From positions 1 through 46,107 of the forward strand of contig JACPYS010000066.1 of assembly GCA_016195915.1 (NCBI GenBank): a stretch of 46,107 bases of DNA, read 5' to 3'. The stretch is from Betaproteobacteria bacterium. GTDB taxonomy: Bacteria > Pseudomonadota > Gammaproteobacteria > Burkholderiales > SG8-39. Under the pieces are notes generated by a model. It searched no databases. It was not told the origin of the DNA and saw only the letters and a list, made by a program, of their open reading frames with translations. The translations under genes and the position numbers were made by a program. Position 1 is the first letter of the stretch. Each line of letters opens with the position of its first letter. Of this stretch, positions 37,551-44,995 are shown piece after piece.

Positions 37551-38030
37551 TCAGACGCCGATGGTGGCGATCCTGTCCATCTCGGCCTTGAGCGCGACCT
37601 TGTCGTGCCTGAGCGTTTCCAGCGGCAGCGCCAGGAAGGCTTCGATGCGGGCGCGCAGGATGCGGTAAGCCTCCGTGAACGCGGCGTCGATTTCCCTGTC
37701 GCTGCCGATCGCATAGGCCGGATCTTCCACGCCCCAATGGCTGCGCATCACCGCGCCGAGATAGGCCGGGCAGGTTTCGCCGGCTGCGCTGGCGCAGACA
37801 GTGATGACGATATCCGGCGTCAAGCGCAGGCTGTCCCAGGATTTGCTGTAAAGGCTTTCGATGAAAATGCCTTCGCGCGCGAGCAACGCCAGCGATCGCG
37901 GATGCACCCGTCCGGCCGGCCGGCTGCCGGCGCTCATCGCGCGCCAGCCGTTCCGCGCGAGATGGTTGAACGTCGCTTCCGCCAGTATGGAGCGGCACGA
38001 ATTGCCGGTGCAGAGGAACAGGACGTTCAT
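37551..38030 (-). CDS. arsC: Arsenate reductase, low-molecular-weight phosphatase type
   Basis: 159 residues. The P-loop CTGNSCRS (Cys7, Cys12, Arg13) plus Cys79 and Cys87 (TVCASAAGETCP) make the three-cysteine relay of thioredoxin-coupled arsenate reductases, and EDPAY supplies the acid Asp. It reduces arsenate to arsenite for export by ACR3. The C-terminal helix is about 20 residues longer than usual. The start overlaps the end of the ATP-grasp gene by four bases (ATGA). Confidence 0.93.
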   Translation of the reverse strand: MNVLFLCTGNSCRSILAEATFNHLARNGWRAMSAGSRPAGRVHPRSLALLAREGIFIESLYSKSWDSLRLTPDIVITVCASAAGETCPAYLGAVMRSHWGVEDPAYAIGSDREIDAAFTEAYRILRARIEAFLALPLETLRHDKVALKAEMDRIATIGV

Positions 38031-39301
38031 GGCAACACGAACACCGGCGCGAAGCCGCCGCCCTCGGAGCGGAAGTTGGTCGTCTGGCCGCGCCACAGGC
38101 GCGCGGCGAGCAGTTCGACCTTGCCGCCATACGCGTAGTTGCGCACGTCGAACTTGAGCGGCAGCTGGCCCTCGAGCGCCGCGATGCGCTCGCCCGGTGG
38201 CACCATCGCCTGCGCCACGTAGCCGCCGCTCAGGATTTCCTCGAACACGCGCCGCGTGAGCTTCTCGCCGCGATAGGCTCCGCGGCTGCCGTAGCCGGCA
38301 AAGGGTTTGAAAAAGAGCCTGCGGCGTTCTTCCCACAGTCGTGCGCCGTCCTCGCGGTGGACGACCGAGGTACGCGGCACCACTTCGCCGAGCAGCGCCG
38401 CGAGCCGGGGCTCGAGGCCCGCTGCGCGCAGCCACGCTTCGTCGCCGAGCAGCGCAAGCCTGCGCTTGTCCGCATATACGGTGTGGGCGGTGGGGTTCGG
38501 CGTCACCACCGCAGCGCCGGCCACGTGCGCCTCGCGCAGAGCGCGATTCGTTTCCGCCTCGAGCGTGAAATCGCACAGCCGGTTGTAGACGAGATCGACG
38601 GGCTCGCCGCGCGCGCGTAGCACGCCTTCGGAGAAGTCCAGCTCCTCCGGCGCCGCCACCATCGCCTTCATCCCGGCGTGCTCGATCGCGTGCGCGACGA
38701 GGAGGAATTCGGGATAGAGGTACTGCGTCTCCGGCGTCTCGTCGACTATGGCAATCGTCCTGGGCCGGCCGGCACGGCCCGTGCCGCGCCACTCCGCAGA
38801 GAGCATGTCACTCACCCATTGCTCGAAACCCGGCGCGCTGGCGTCAGCGCGCGCCGTGATGCCGCAGCACACGAGCGCGGCTTCGCCCAACATTGCCGCG
38901 AGAAACCCGCCACCCGCATTGGTGTTGATCTCGATGAGCCTGGGCCCCTGCGTCGAGAGATGGAAATCGAAGCCGAAAAAAGCGCCCCGCGCGCCGGAAT
39001 CATGGTGCGCGATCGCGGGAGCCGAGGCGAGCGCTGCCTCCCGGTAGGCAGGCAATGCGACCGCGGCCTCGACGGCGCTGGCGACGGCCGCCATGCGCTC
39101 TGCGTGTTCGGCGGACAGGAACACCGGCACTTGCGCGAAAAGATGCGGATGCGTGTCGGCGACGCTCGCCGGAAGTCCCGCCGCGCGCAGCCGCAGGTCG
39201 ACCTCGGCGCGAAACGCCGTGAGGTCCACCGTCACACAGCGGCACCGCGTATTCAGCGCAGCCGCGTCGCGCGCGGCAAAACTCTCAACGGCGGCGTCCA
39301 C
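38027..39301 (-). CDS. Probable circularly permuted ATP-grasp protein in the ars operon
   Basis: 424 residues, no close named family recognised. FDFHLSTQGPRLIEINTNAG has the Mg-binding ExN pattern of ATP-grasp ligases, but in the N-terminal half. A nucleotide-binding region RRLFFKPFAGYGSRGAYRGE and DVRNYAYGGKVELLAARLWR come after it, the order seen in circularly permuted ATP-grasp/glutathionylspermidine-synthase-like enzymes. Cysteines in RCRCV and VCCGI are notable. GTG at 39301 has AAGGAA six bases upstream and overlaps arsR by 17 bases; its end overlaps arsC. It is therefore co-translated with arsenic genes, suggesting ligation of a peptide, thiol or arsenic-related compound. The reaction is unknown. 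Confidence 0.75.
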   Translation of the reverse strand: MDAAVESFAARDAAALNTRCRCVTVDLTAFRAEVDLRLRAAGLPASVADTHPHLFAQVPVFLSAEHAERMAAVASAVEAAVALPAYREAALASAPAIAHHDSGARGAFFGFDFHLSTQGPRLIEINTNAGGGFLAAMLGEAALVCCGITARADASAPGFEQWVSDMLSAEWRGTGRAGRPRTIAIVDETPETQYLYPEFLLVAHAIEHAGMKAMVAAPEELDFSEGVLRARGEPVDLVYNRLCDFTLEAETNRALREAHVAGAAVVTPNPTAHTVYADKRRLALLGDEAWLRAAGLEPRLAALLGEVVPRTSVVHREDGARLWEERRRLFFKPFAGYGSRGAYRGEKLTRRVFEEILSGGYVAQAMVPPGERIAALEGQLPLKFDVRNYAYGGKVELLAARLWRGQTTNFRSEGGGFAPVFVLP

Positions 39302-39644
39302 GCGCGTTCCTTTCCGGCATCTTCACGATCCCATGCGGCGGCAGGGCGGGACCGCAGTACGCTCCCTTGCAGCAGTTTTCCGTGAGAAAGGCGACCAGAT
39401 CGTTCGTCGCCGCGAAGTCAGCGGAATAGATGACGAAGCGTCCCTCGGAACGGCTCTTCGCGACGCCGGCTCGCGCGAGTTGAGAAAGGTGAAACGACAA
39501 CGTCGCGGGCGGCAGGTCGAGCTTCTCGCCGATTCGCCCGGCCGCAAGCCCCTCCGGGCCGGCTTCCACCAGCACCCTGAAGATCGCAAGCCGGGTGCCT
39601 TGCGCGAGCGCTCCGAGGGCCTCGACGGCCTGGTTCATTTCCAT
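39285..39644 (-). CDS. arsR: ArsR-family arsenite-responsive repressor
   Basis: 119 residues. A winged helix with LDLPPATLSFHLSQLARAGV as the recognition region, and C-terminal ENCCKGAYCGP (Cys91, Cys92, Cys97), the arsenite-binding triad of the type with C-terminal cysteines. ATG at 39644 begins MEMNQAVEALGALAQGTRLA, the usual family start; an ATG at 39680 would add 12 residues. First gene of the ars operon, with its operator overlapping the start codons. Confidence 0.92.
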   Translation of the reverse strand: MEMNQAVEALGALAQGTRLAIFRVLVEAGPEGLAAGRIGEKLDLPPATLSFHLSQLARAGVAKSRSEGRFVIYSADFAATNDLVAFLTENCCKGAYCGPALPPHGIVKMPERNARGRRR

Positions 39645-39664
39645 ATTTCCAATAATATGGAAAT
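39637..39664. promoter_or_regulatory. ArsR operator
   Basis: ATTTCCATA-N10-TATGGAAAT, a perfect 9+9 dyad covering the arsR start codon and the 20 bases before it. The spacing and AT-rich arms are typical for ArsR-family dimers. Binding here would block translation start or early elongation as well as transcription if the promoter lies in the 39665-39698 gap. Confidence 0.7.
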
Positions 39665-39698
39665 GTTGTCCGCAATTCAAGTGCTTTAGGTCAACAAA

Positions 39699-40313
39699 TC
39701 AGGCGGGCAGCGCGGCGGCGGCCGAGTCGATCGCGTCGCCCAGTTCGCAATAGCTCCGCGTGACGCGGAACTGCGGGAACTGCTGTGCGATCGCCTCGGG
39801 CGGATGAAAGAAGATCCCGGCGTCGGCGGCGGCGAGCATCGCCGTGTCGTTGTAGGAATCGCCGGCCGCGATGACGCTGAAGTTGAGCGCTCGCATCGCC
39901 TGCACCGCGGCGCGCTTCTGATCGGGCATGCGCAAGCGGTAGTTGCTCACGAAGCCATCCGCGCCGGTCTCGAGCCGGTGGCACAGCAGCGCCGGCCAGC
40001 CAAGCTGGCGCATCAGCGGCAGAGCGAATTCGTAGAAGGTATCCGAAAGGATCAGCACCTGGTAGCGCTCGCGCAGGCGGTCGAGGAATTCGCGCGCCCC
40101 CGCGAGCGGGCCCATGCTCGCGATCACCGCCTGCAGGTCGGCGAGCTTGAGCCGCTCGCGCCCGAGGATCTCGAGGCGGTAGCGCATGAGCTTGTCGTAA
40201 TCGGGTTCGTCGCGCGTGGTGCGCGAGAGGGCGGCGACCCCGGTGCGGCGGGAGACTTCGATCCAGATCTCGGGGACCAGAACGCCTTCGAGATCGAGGC
40301 AGACGAGATGCAA
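39699..40313 (-). CDS. thrH: Phosphoserine phosphatase/homoserine phosphotransferase
   Basis: 204 residues, HAD superfamily. Nucleophile motif CLDLEGVLVPEIW (DxEGVL in place of DxDGT), motif II LILSDTFYEFA, and motif III/IV AAGDSYNDTAML. The DLEG form and the length are diagnostic for ThrH, which removes phosphate from phosphoserine and can transfer it to homoserine. TTG at 40313 is chosen: GGAG lies eight bases upstream and the protein begins directly with the catalytic strand. Same strand as arsR, 54 bases upstream of it. Confidence 0.88.
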   Translation of the reverse strand: MHLVCLDLEGVLVPEIWIEVSRRTGVAALSRTTRDEPDYDKLMRYRLEILGRERLKLADLQAVIASMGPLAGAREFLDRLRERYQVLILSDTFYEFALPLMRQLGWPALLCHRLETGADGFVSNYRLRMPDQKRAAVQAMRALNFSVIAAGDSYNDTAMLAAADAGIFFHPPEAIAQQFPQFRVTRSYCELGDAIDSAAAALPA

Positions 40314-40383
40314 ACCGGGCTCCCTTGTGGTGGGCAAAAAATGGGCGATCTTACCTGTTGTGCCCGCGCACGGAAACCCGGAT

Positions 40384-40557
40384 GTGAGGTACGATTTGCA
40401 CTGCCGGTCATGCGCCGGGGCATTCGGCAGGCGGCGGCTGGAGGAGAGCGTGGCCGATCGGTACTTCGATAGCGGGTGGATCCTCAGCGCGTTCCCGGAC
40501 GCGGTACCGGACGAATGCACCGGGATCGTGCAGCAGCGATTCGCGAGGCCTGCGTGA
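40384..40557 (+). CDS. Small hypothetical protein before the sensor kinase
   Basis: 57 residues from a GTG: MRYDLHCRSCAGAFGRRRLE, then ESVADRYFDSGWILSAFPDA and a short tail. One CxxC could bind metal. Its stop overlaps the start of the kinase gene by four bases (GTGA) and third positions are GC-rich, both favouring a real gene; no family is recognised and the frame is open further upstream, so the start is uncertain. Confidence 0.4.
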   Translation: MRYDLHCRSCAGAFGRRRLEESVADRYFDSGWILSAFPDAVPDECTGIVQQRFARPA

Positions 40558-41636
40558 CGGATCCGGTGCGCATGGATGCGGCGAACCGCAGCGAGTCCCG
40601 CCTGCTCGATCTGTTCTTCGATTCGAACCTGAGTTGCGCGGTCCTGCTCGATCGGGAATTCAATTTCATCCGCGTGAACCGGGCCTACGCGAGTGCGTGC
40701 GGGCGAGACGTTTCGGAGTTCCCCGGACACAACCATTTCGACTTCTATCCTTCCGACGCGAAGGCGATTTTCGAGGAAGTGGTCAGGACCAAGCGGGCTT
40801 TTTCGACCCGTGCCCGAGCGTTCGAGTTCCCGGATCACCCGGAATGGGGAGTGACGTACTGGGACTGGAATCTGGTGCCGGTCGTCGATGCGCGCGGCGA
40901 TGTCGAAGTTCTATTCTTCTGCCTCAACGACGTCACCGAATCCAGGCGCCGCGACGAAAGAATGCAGCAGGTGATGATGCAACTCAGCAAACTGTCGAGC
41001 CAACTGGTCGATGCCCAGGAAAGCGAGCGGCGGCGCATCGCTCGCATCCTGCACGAGGAGATCGGCCAGGAGCTGATGGCCGTCAAGCTGACGATCCAGA
41101 ATCGTGTCACCCGATCTCCGGGGTGCGGCGAGGGCCTGACGCATGACGTCCTCGAAGGACTCAATCAGGTCATCGGAAGGCTGCGGCAGATATCGCTGGA
41201 TCTGCGGCCACCAGTGCTCGATGATCTGGGGCTGGTTCCCGCGCTGGTCTGGCTGATTAGCCAGGAACGCTCGCAAACCGGACTCGAGGTGTCGTTCAGG
41301 CACTGCGGGCTGAACGGGCGGTTGCCGCAGGAGATCGAGACCGCCGTGTACCGGATTGCCCAGGAAGCGCTGTCCAATATCACCCGTCACTCCGGCGTGA
41401 AGCGGGCAACTGTAGATCTTCACGGCACGGCAGACTCGATTGCGCTCAGGGTCGAAGATCGCGGACGCGGCTTCGGGGCGAAAGAGGTGTCGAATTCCGG
41501 CACCGGCAGCGGCCTGATGGGTATGCGCGAGCGCGCGCGATCTCTGGGCGGCCGGGTTTCGATCGAGCCGGTTCCGGGCACGGGTACCATCGTTATCGCG
41601 GAGCTGCCGCTCGGCCAGCCGGCTCCGCAAGGATGA
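40554..41636 (+). CDS. PAS-domain sensor histidine kinase (NarX/DesK type)
   Basis: 360 residues. A PAS domain (about 15-140, FFDSNLSCAVLLDREFNFIR ... CLNDVTESRRR) precedes a HisKA_3 dimerisation domain with the phosphoacceptor His in RRIARILHEEIGQELMAVKL and an HATPase domain (QEALSNITRHSGVKRA, EDRGRGFG, GTGSGLMGMRERA). No membrane segment, so the signal is cytoplasmic. GTG at 40554 (MTDPVRMDAANR) overlaps the small upstream frame; ATG at 40572 is an alternative. Partner of the response regulator 10 bases downstream. Confidence 0.9.
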   Translation: MTDPVRMDAANRSESRLLDLFFDSNLSCAVLLDREFNFIRVNRAYASACGRDVSEFPGHNHFDFYPSDAKAIFEEVVRTKRAFSTRARAFEFPDHPEWGVTYWDWNLVPVVDARGDVEVLFFCLNDVTESRRRDERMQQVMMQLSKLSSQLVDAQESERRRIARILHEEIGQELMAVKLTIQNRVTRSPGCGEGLTHDVLEGLNQVIGRLRQISLDLRPPVLDDLGLVPALVWLISQERSQTGLEVSFRHCGLNGRLPQEIETAVYRIAQEALSNITRHSGVKRATVDLHGTADSIALRVEDRGRGFGAKEVSNSGTGSGLMGMRERARSLGGRVSIEPVPGTGTIVIAELPLGQPAPQG

Positions 41637-41646
41637 CCGGTCCACA

Positions 41647-42294
41647 ATGATCTCGGTTTTTCTGGTCGACGATCACCCGCTCGTGCTGCGGGGGTTGAGC
41701 GATCTGTTCGAGGCGCACCCGGAATTCTCCGTCGTCGGGCAGGAATCCGACGGGTTGCAGGTCATGAAGGCGCTCAAGGAAATTCGACCGGATGTGGTGG
41801 TGCTCGATTTGATGATGCCGAATCTGAACGGCATGGAATTGATCGCGCAGGTCACCAGGCGGTGTCCGAACACGCGGGTGGTGGTGCTGTCCATGCACAC
41901 GAACGCGGCGTATGTATGGCAAGCGCTGCGCAACGGCGCGATCGGGTACGTGCCGAAGGGTTCCCCTTCCGAAGAAATCATCACTGCAGTGCGCGAAGCC
42001 GCAAGGGGCCGGCGCTACCTCAGTCCGTCCCTGCCGGAGCACGAAATGGCGGTCTATGCGTATGCGGCTCGGCAGAGCGCGCTCGACCCCTACGAGATGC
42101 TTACCTTCCGGGAGAAAGAGGTGCTGCAGATGTCGGCCGAAGGAAATACGAGCGTGCAGATCGCTGCCCGGTTGCACATCGGCGTCCGGACTGCCGAGAC
42201 GCACCGGGCGAACCTCCTGCGCAAGCTGGATCTTCACGGCCAGACCGAACTCGTGCGATACGCCATTCGCAGGGGCGTTGTTTCCTCCGAGTAG
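41647..42294 (+). CDS. NarL/FixJ-family response regulator
   Basis: 215 residues. Receiver domain with acidic Asp8/Asp9, phosphorylation site Asp54 (VVVLDLMMPNLNG) and a conserved Lys in GYVPKGSPSEE. The LuxR-type helix-turn-helix lies in LTFREKEVLQMSAEGNTSVQ ... VRTAETHRANLLRKL. It is activated by the kinase encoded just upstream. Targets are unknown; a dyad at 42339-42354, upstream of the chemotaxis genes, is a candidate. Confidence 0.93.
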   Translation: MISVFLVDDHPLVLRGLSDLFEAHPEFSVVGQESDGLQVMKALKEIRPDVVVLDLMMPNLNGMELIAQVTRRCPNTRVVVLSMHTNAAYVWQALRNGAIGYVPKGSPSEEIITAVREAARGRRYLSPSLPEHEMAVYAYAARQSALDPYEMLTFREKEVLQMSAEGNTSVQIAARLHIGVRTAETHRANLLRKLDLHGQTELVRYAIRRGVVSSE

Positions 42295-42338
42295 CAACAA
42301 CGGAGTCGCGGTCATTTCACCCCGCGCCGCCCGAATTC

Positions 42339-42354
42339 TCCGTAACTGTACGGA
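42339..42354. promoter_or_regulatory. Dyad TCCGTA-N4-TACGGA
   Basis: Perfect 6+6 inverted repeat between the response regulator and the first cheW. Its size and spacing suit a NarL/FixJ-type dimer, so autoregulation or control of the chemosensory operon by the neighbouring regulator is possible. Confidence 0.4.
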
Positions 42355-42452
42355 TAGTCTCCGCGGAACGGCCTGCTAGACTTTCATCCTTGGCTTGGTG
42401 CTCCGCTACGCGAAAGGGGGGCGAAGAAGGGCGGCGCAGGAGGGCTGGTGTT

Positions 42453-42914
42453 GTGACAGATCTTGTCGTCTTCCGCCTCGGCGAGTTGCGCATCGCGGTC
42501 GCGTTGGCAGCAGTCGTCCGGGTCGTCCGCGTGGTCTGCGTGACGCCATTGCCGGAAGCGCCGGAAATCATTCTCGGCGTGATCAATGTGCAAGGGCGCG
42601 TGGTCCCGATGTTCGATATCCGGAGCCGATTCGGCCTGCGCAGCCGGGACGCTGCAACGACTGACCAAATCCTCATCGCCTGGACAAACGCAAGACAGGT
42701 GGGGCTCATCGTGGACTCAGTCACCGGCACGCTCAGTGTCCCGCAAGCGGCGATCACGGCCAGCCGCTCGATCGTGCCCGGCATCCGGCAGGTGAACGGC
42801 GTGCTCACGCTTCCGGACGGCCTGCTGTTGATCCATGATCTCGACGGGTTTCTCTCGCTCGACGAGGCGCGCGAACTGGACCTTGCCATGGAGCGGAATC
42901 GGGAGGGGCGATGA
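42453..42914 (+). CDS. cheW: CheW-like chemotaxis coupling protein 1
   Basis: 153 residues of a single CheW domain: DLVVFRLGELRIAVALAAVV, the coupling core ILGVINVQGRVVPMFDIRSR, and VGLIVDSVTGTLSVP. It links receptors to a CheA kinase, which is not in the window. GTG at 42453 follows AGGAGGG. Ends overlapping cheR by four bases. Confidence 0.88.
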   Translation: MTDLVVFRLGELRIAVALAAVVRVVRVVCVTPLPEAPEIILGVINVQGRVVPMFDIRSRFGLRSRDAATTDQILIAWTNARQVGLIVDSVTGTLSVPQAAITASRSIVPGIRQVNGVLTLPDGLLLIHDLDGFLSLDEARELDLAMERNREGR

Positions 42915-44317
42915 CTCCGGCCTGTTCGGAGGCGCTGATGTCCGAACTGAGCGAGCGTATCGCGACGCACCTCGGATTGCATTTCCCGCGCGAGCGCTGG
43001 GGCGAACTCGAGCGCGGCGTGCGTGAAATTGCGCGTGCCGCAGGGGCCGGCGACATCGGGGCAATGATGCGGGAGTTGTCGTCTGCGCCCCTGACGCGGC
43101 GCCAGATCGATCTGCTGGCCGGCCAGTTCACGGTCGGCGAAACGTATTTCTTCCGCGAAAGAAACAGCTTTGAGGCGTTTCAGTCGCATGTCCTGCCTGA
43201 ATTGCTGCAGGCGCGCCGCAACGCGCAGAGGCGACTGCGCATCTGGAGCGCGGGTTGTTGCACGGGAGAGGAACCCTATTCGATCGCGATGCTTCTCGAC
43301 CGGTTGTTGGCGCGCGACGAGGAATGGAACGTCACCCTCCTGGCGACCGACGTCAATCCGGCGTTTCTCCGCAAGGCAGCGCAGGGCAGGTACGGCGAAT
43401 GGTCGTTCCGGGACACGCCGGCTTCGTTCCGCGATCACTATTTTCGAAAGACCAGGGACGGGCGCTACGAGATCGAGCCGCACATCCGTGGGATGGTGCG
43501 CTTCGCGTACCTCAATCTCGCCGGGGACGCTTATCCGTCAATCGCGAACGACACCGGCGCGATGGACGTGATCTTCTGCCGCAACGTTCTGATGTATTTC
43601 ACCGCGGAGCGCGCCGCGCGGGTCATCGACGGCCTGCACCGCTGCCTCCTCGACGGCGGTTGGCTGATCACCAGTCCGGCGGAAACGTCGAATGCGCTGT
43701 TTCCACAGTTCACGGCTGCATATTTCTCCGGGGCGGTGCTGTATCGCAAGGCGGCGCGTGCGGTCACGCCGCGCGAGCTCGAACAGCGGGATGCGCTTCC
43801 CGAGCCGCCATGGCCGCCGTCGAGCATCACTTTGGCCGAGCGCGACATCGAACAGACGCCTGCGACGCAGGCACCGCAGGGCGAGTGCGAGACGGCACTC
43901 GGCAGGGCGCGGGCTTGCGCCAACGACGGCCGGCTCGCGGAGGCGGCAGAATGGTGCGCGCAGGCGATCGCCGCCGACAAGCTGAACCCCGTGCTCCATT
44001 ACCTGCTTGCAAGCATACGGCGGGAGCGGGGGGAAAACGCCGAGGCCGCGCAATCGCTCGGGCACGCGCTGTATCTCGATCCGCATTTCGCGCTCGCGCA
44101 TTTCGCGCTCGGCAACCTTCGCCTGCAGCAAGGCCGGGTCCGGGAGGCGGAGCGGCACTTCGAGCATGCACTGGCGCAGCTGCACGCGCGCCCGCGGGAC
44201 GAAATCCTGCCGGAGTCCGACGGGCTTGCCGCCGGGCGGCTTTGCGAGATCATCGCGTCGCGGAAGTTGAGCCTCCTGCTCGCCGCGGAACTCGTACATG
44301 ACAGGAGGGGCGCATGA
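42911..44317 (+). CDS. cheR: CheR methyltransferase with TPR extension
   Basis: 468 residues. N-terminal CheR helical domain, then the SAM-dependent glutamate methyltransferase core: FTVGETYFFRERNSFEAF, IWSAGCCTGEEPYSIAMLLD, DVIFCRNVLMYF. A C-terminal ~170-residue tail has tetratricopeptide-like helices (AEAAEWCAQAIAADKLNPVL, FALAHFALGNLRLQQGRVRE). TPR-bearing CheR proteins occur in alternative chemosensory (Wsp/Alf-type) pathways. It is coupled to both neighbours by ATGA overlaps. Confidence 0.92.
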   Translation: MTPACSEALMSELSERIATHLGLHFPRERWGELERGVREIARAAGAGDIGAMMRELSSAPLTRRQIDLLAGQFTVGETYFFRERNSFEAFQSHVLPELLQARRNAQRRLRIWSAGCCTGEEPYSIAMLLDRLLARDEEWNVTLLATDVNPAFLRKAAQGRYGEWSFRDTPASFRDHYFRKTRDGRYEIEPHIRGMVRFAYLNLAGDAYPSIANDTGAMDVIFCRNVLMYFTAERAARVIDGLHRCLLDGGWLITSPAETSNALFPQFTAAYFSGAVLYRKAARAVTPRELEQRDALPEPPWPPSSITLAERDIEQTPATQAPQGECETALGRARACANDGRLAEAAEWCAQAIAADKLNPVLHYLLASIRRERGENAEAAQSLGHALYLDPHFALAHFALGNLRLQQGRVREAERHFEHALAQLHARPRDEILPESDGLAAGRLCEIIASRKLSLLLAAELVHDRRGA

Positions 44318-44952
44318 GCACCGGCGCACCCGCGCGACGAGCAAAGCCGCGCGCCGCGGTCGACTGGGAAGGCGTGCACCGGCGCTTGGAAACCGCTCGC
44401 GCCGCGATCGAACGCGTCTGGGCTCCGGATGCCGGCGAGAAGAAGCGGATTCTGAGCGAGAGGGCGCAAGCGCTCGCCCGGCCAATGAGCCAGGCGGAAG
44501 CCGCGGGTGAAAGCATCGAGGTGGTGGCGTTTGTTCTCGCGAGCGAGCACTACGCAGTGGAATCCCGTTACGTGCGCGAGGTCCATGCGCTGGAAAACCT
44601 GACGCCGCTGCCGTGCACGCCCGCGTTCGTGCTCGGCATCGTCAACCTGCGCGGCGAGATCCTTCCGGTCATCGACCTGCGGAAGTTTTTCGATCTGCCG
44701 GAGAAGGGTCTTACGAATCTCAACCGGGTCATCGTGCTCGAGTCCGCGGACATGCGCTTTGGCGTCCTGGCCGACGCGCTTGCCGGGGTGCGCCGCGTTC
44801 CGCTCGGCGGCATGCAGGCGAGCCTGCCGACCCTCACCGGTGTCCGCGAGGACTATCTGAAAGGCGTGACCGCGGAGCGCATGGTGATCCTGGATGCGGA
44901 AAAACTTCTCTCCGACGAGGGCATCGTGGTGAGGGAGCAGGTGGCGGGGTAG
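44314..44952 (+). CDS. cheW: CheW-like chemotaxis coupling protein 2
   Basis: 212 residues. A basic N-terminal extension of about 65 residues (RRLETARAAIERVWAPDAGE) precedes a CheW domain with EVVAFVLASEHYAVESRYVR, FVLGIVNLRGEILPVIDLRK and MRFGVLADALAGVRRVPLGG. Two different CheW proteins around a TPR-CheR match WspB/WspD-like arrangements. ATGA overlap with cheR. Confidence 0.9.
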   Translation: MSTGAPARRAKPRAAVDWEGVHRRLETARAAIERVWAPDAGEKKRILSERAQALARPMSQAEAAGESIEVVAFVLASEHYAVESRYVREVHALENLTPLPCTPAFVLGIVNLRGEILPVIDLRKFFDLPEKGLTNLNRVIVLESADMRFGVLADALAGVRRVPLGGMQASLPTLTGVREDYLKGVTAERMVILDAEKLLSDEGIVVREQVAG

Positions 44953-44995
44953 GTAGGATGGCTGCGCGCCTGGAAAGAACGACTGGAGAATGGCA

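Noticed and set aside
36378-38138. A 586-codon plus-strand frame opposite acr3 and arsC
   Set aside because: Composition (Asp/His/Arg runs) and overlap with strong ars genes mark it as a shadow.
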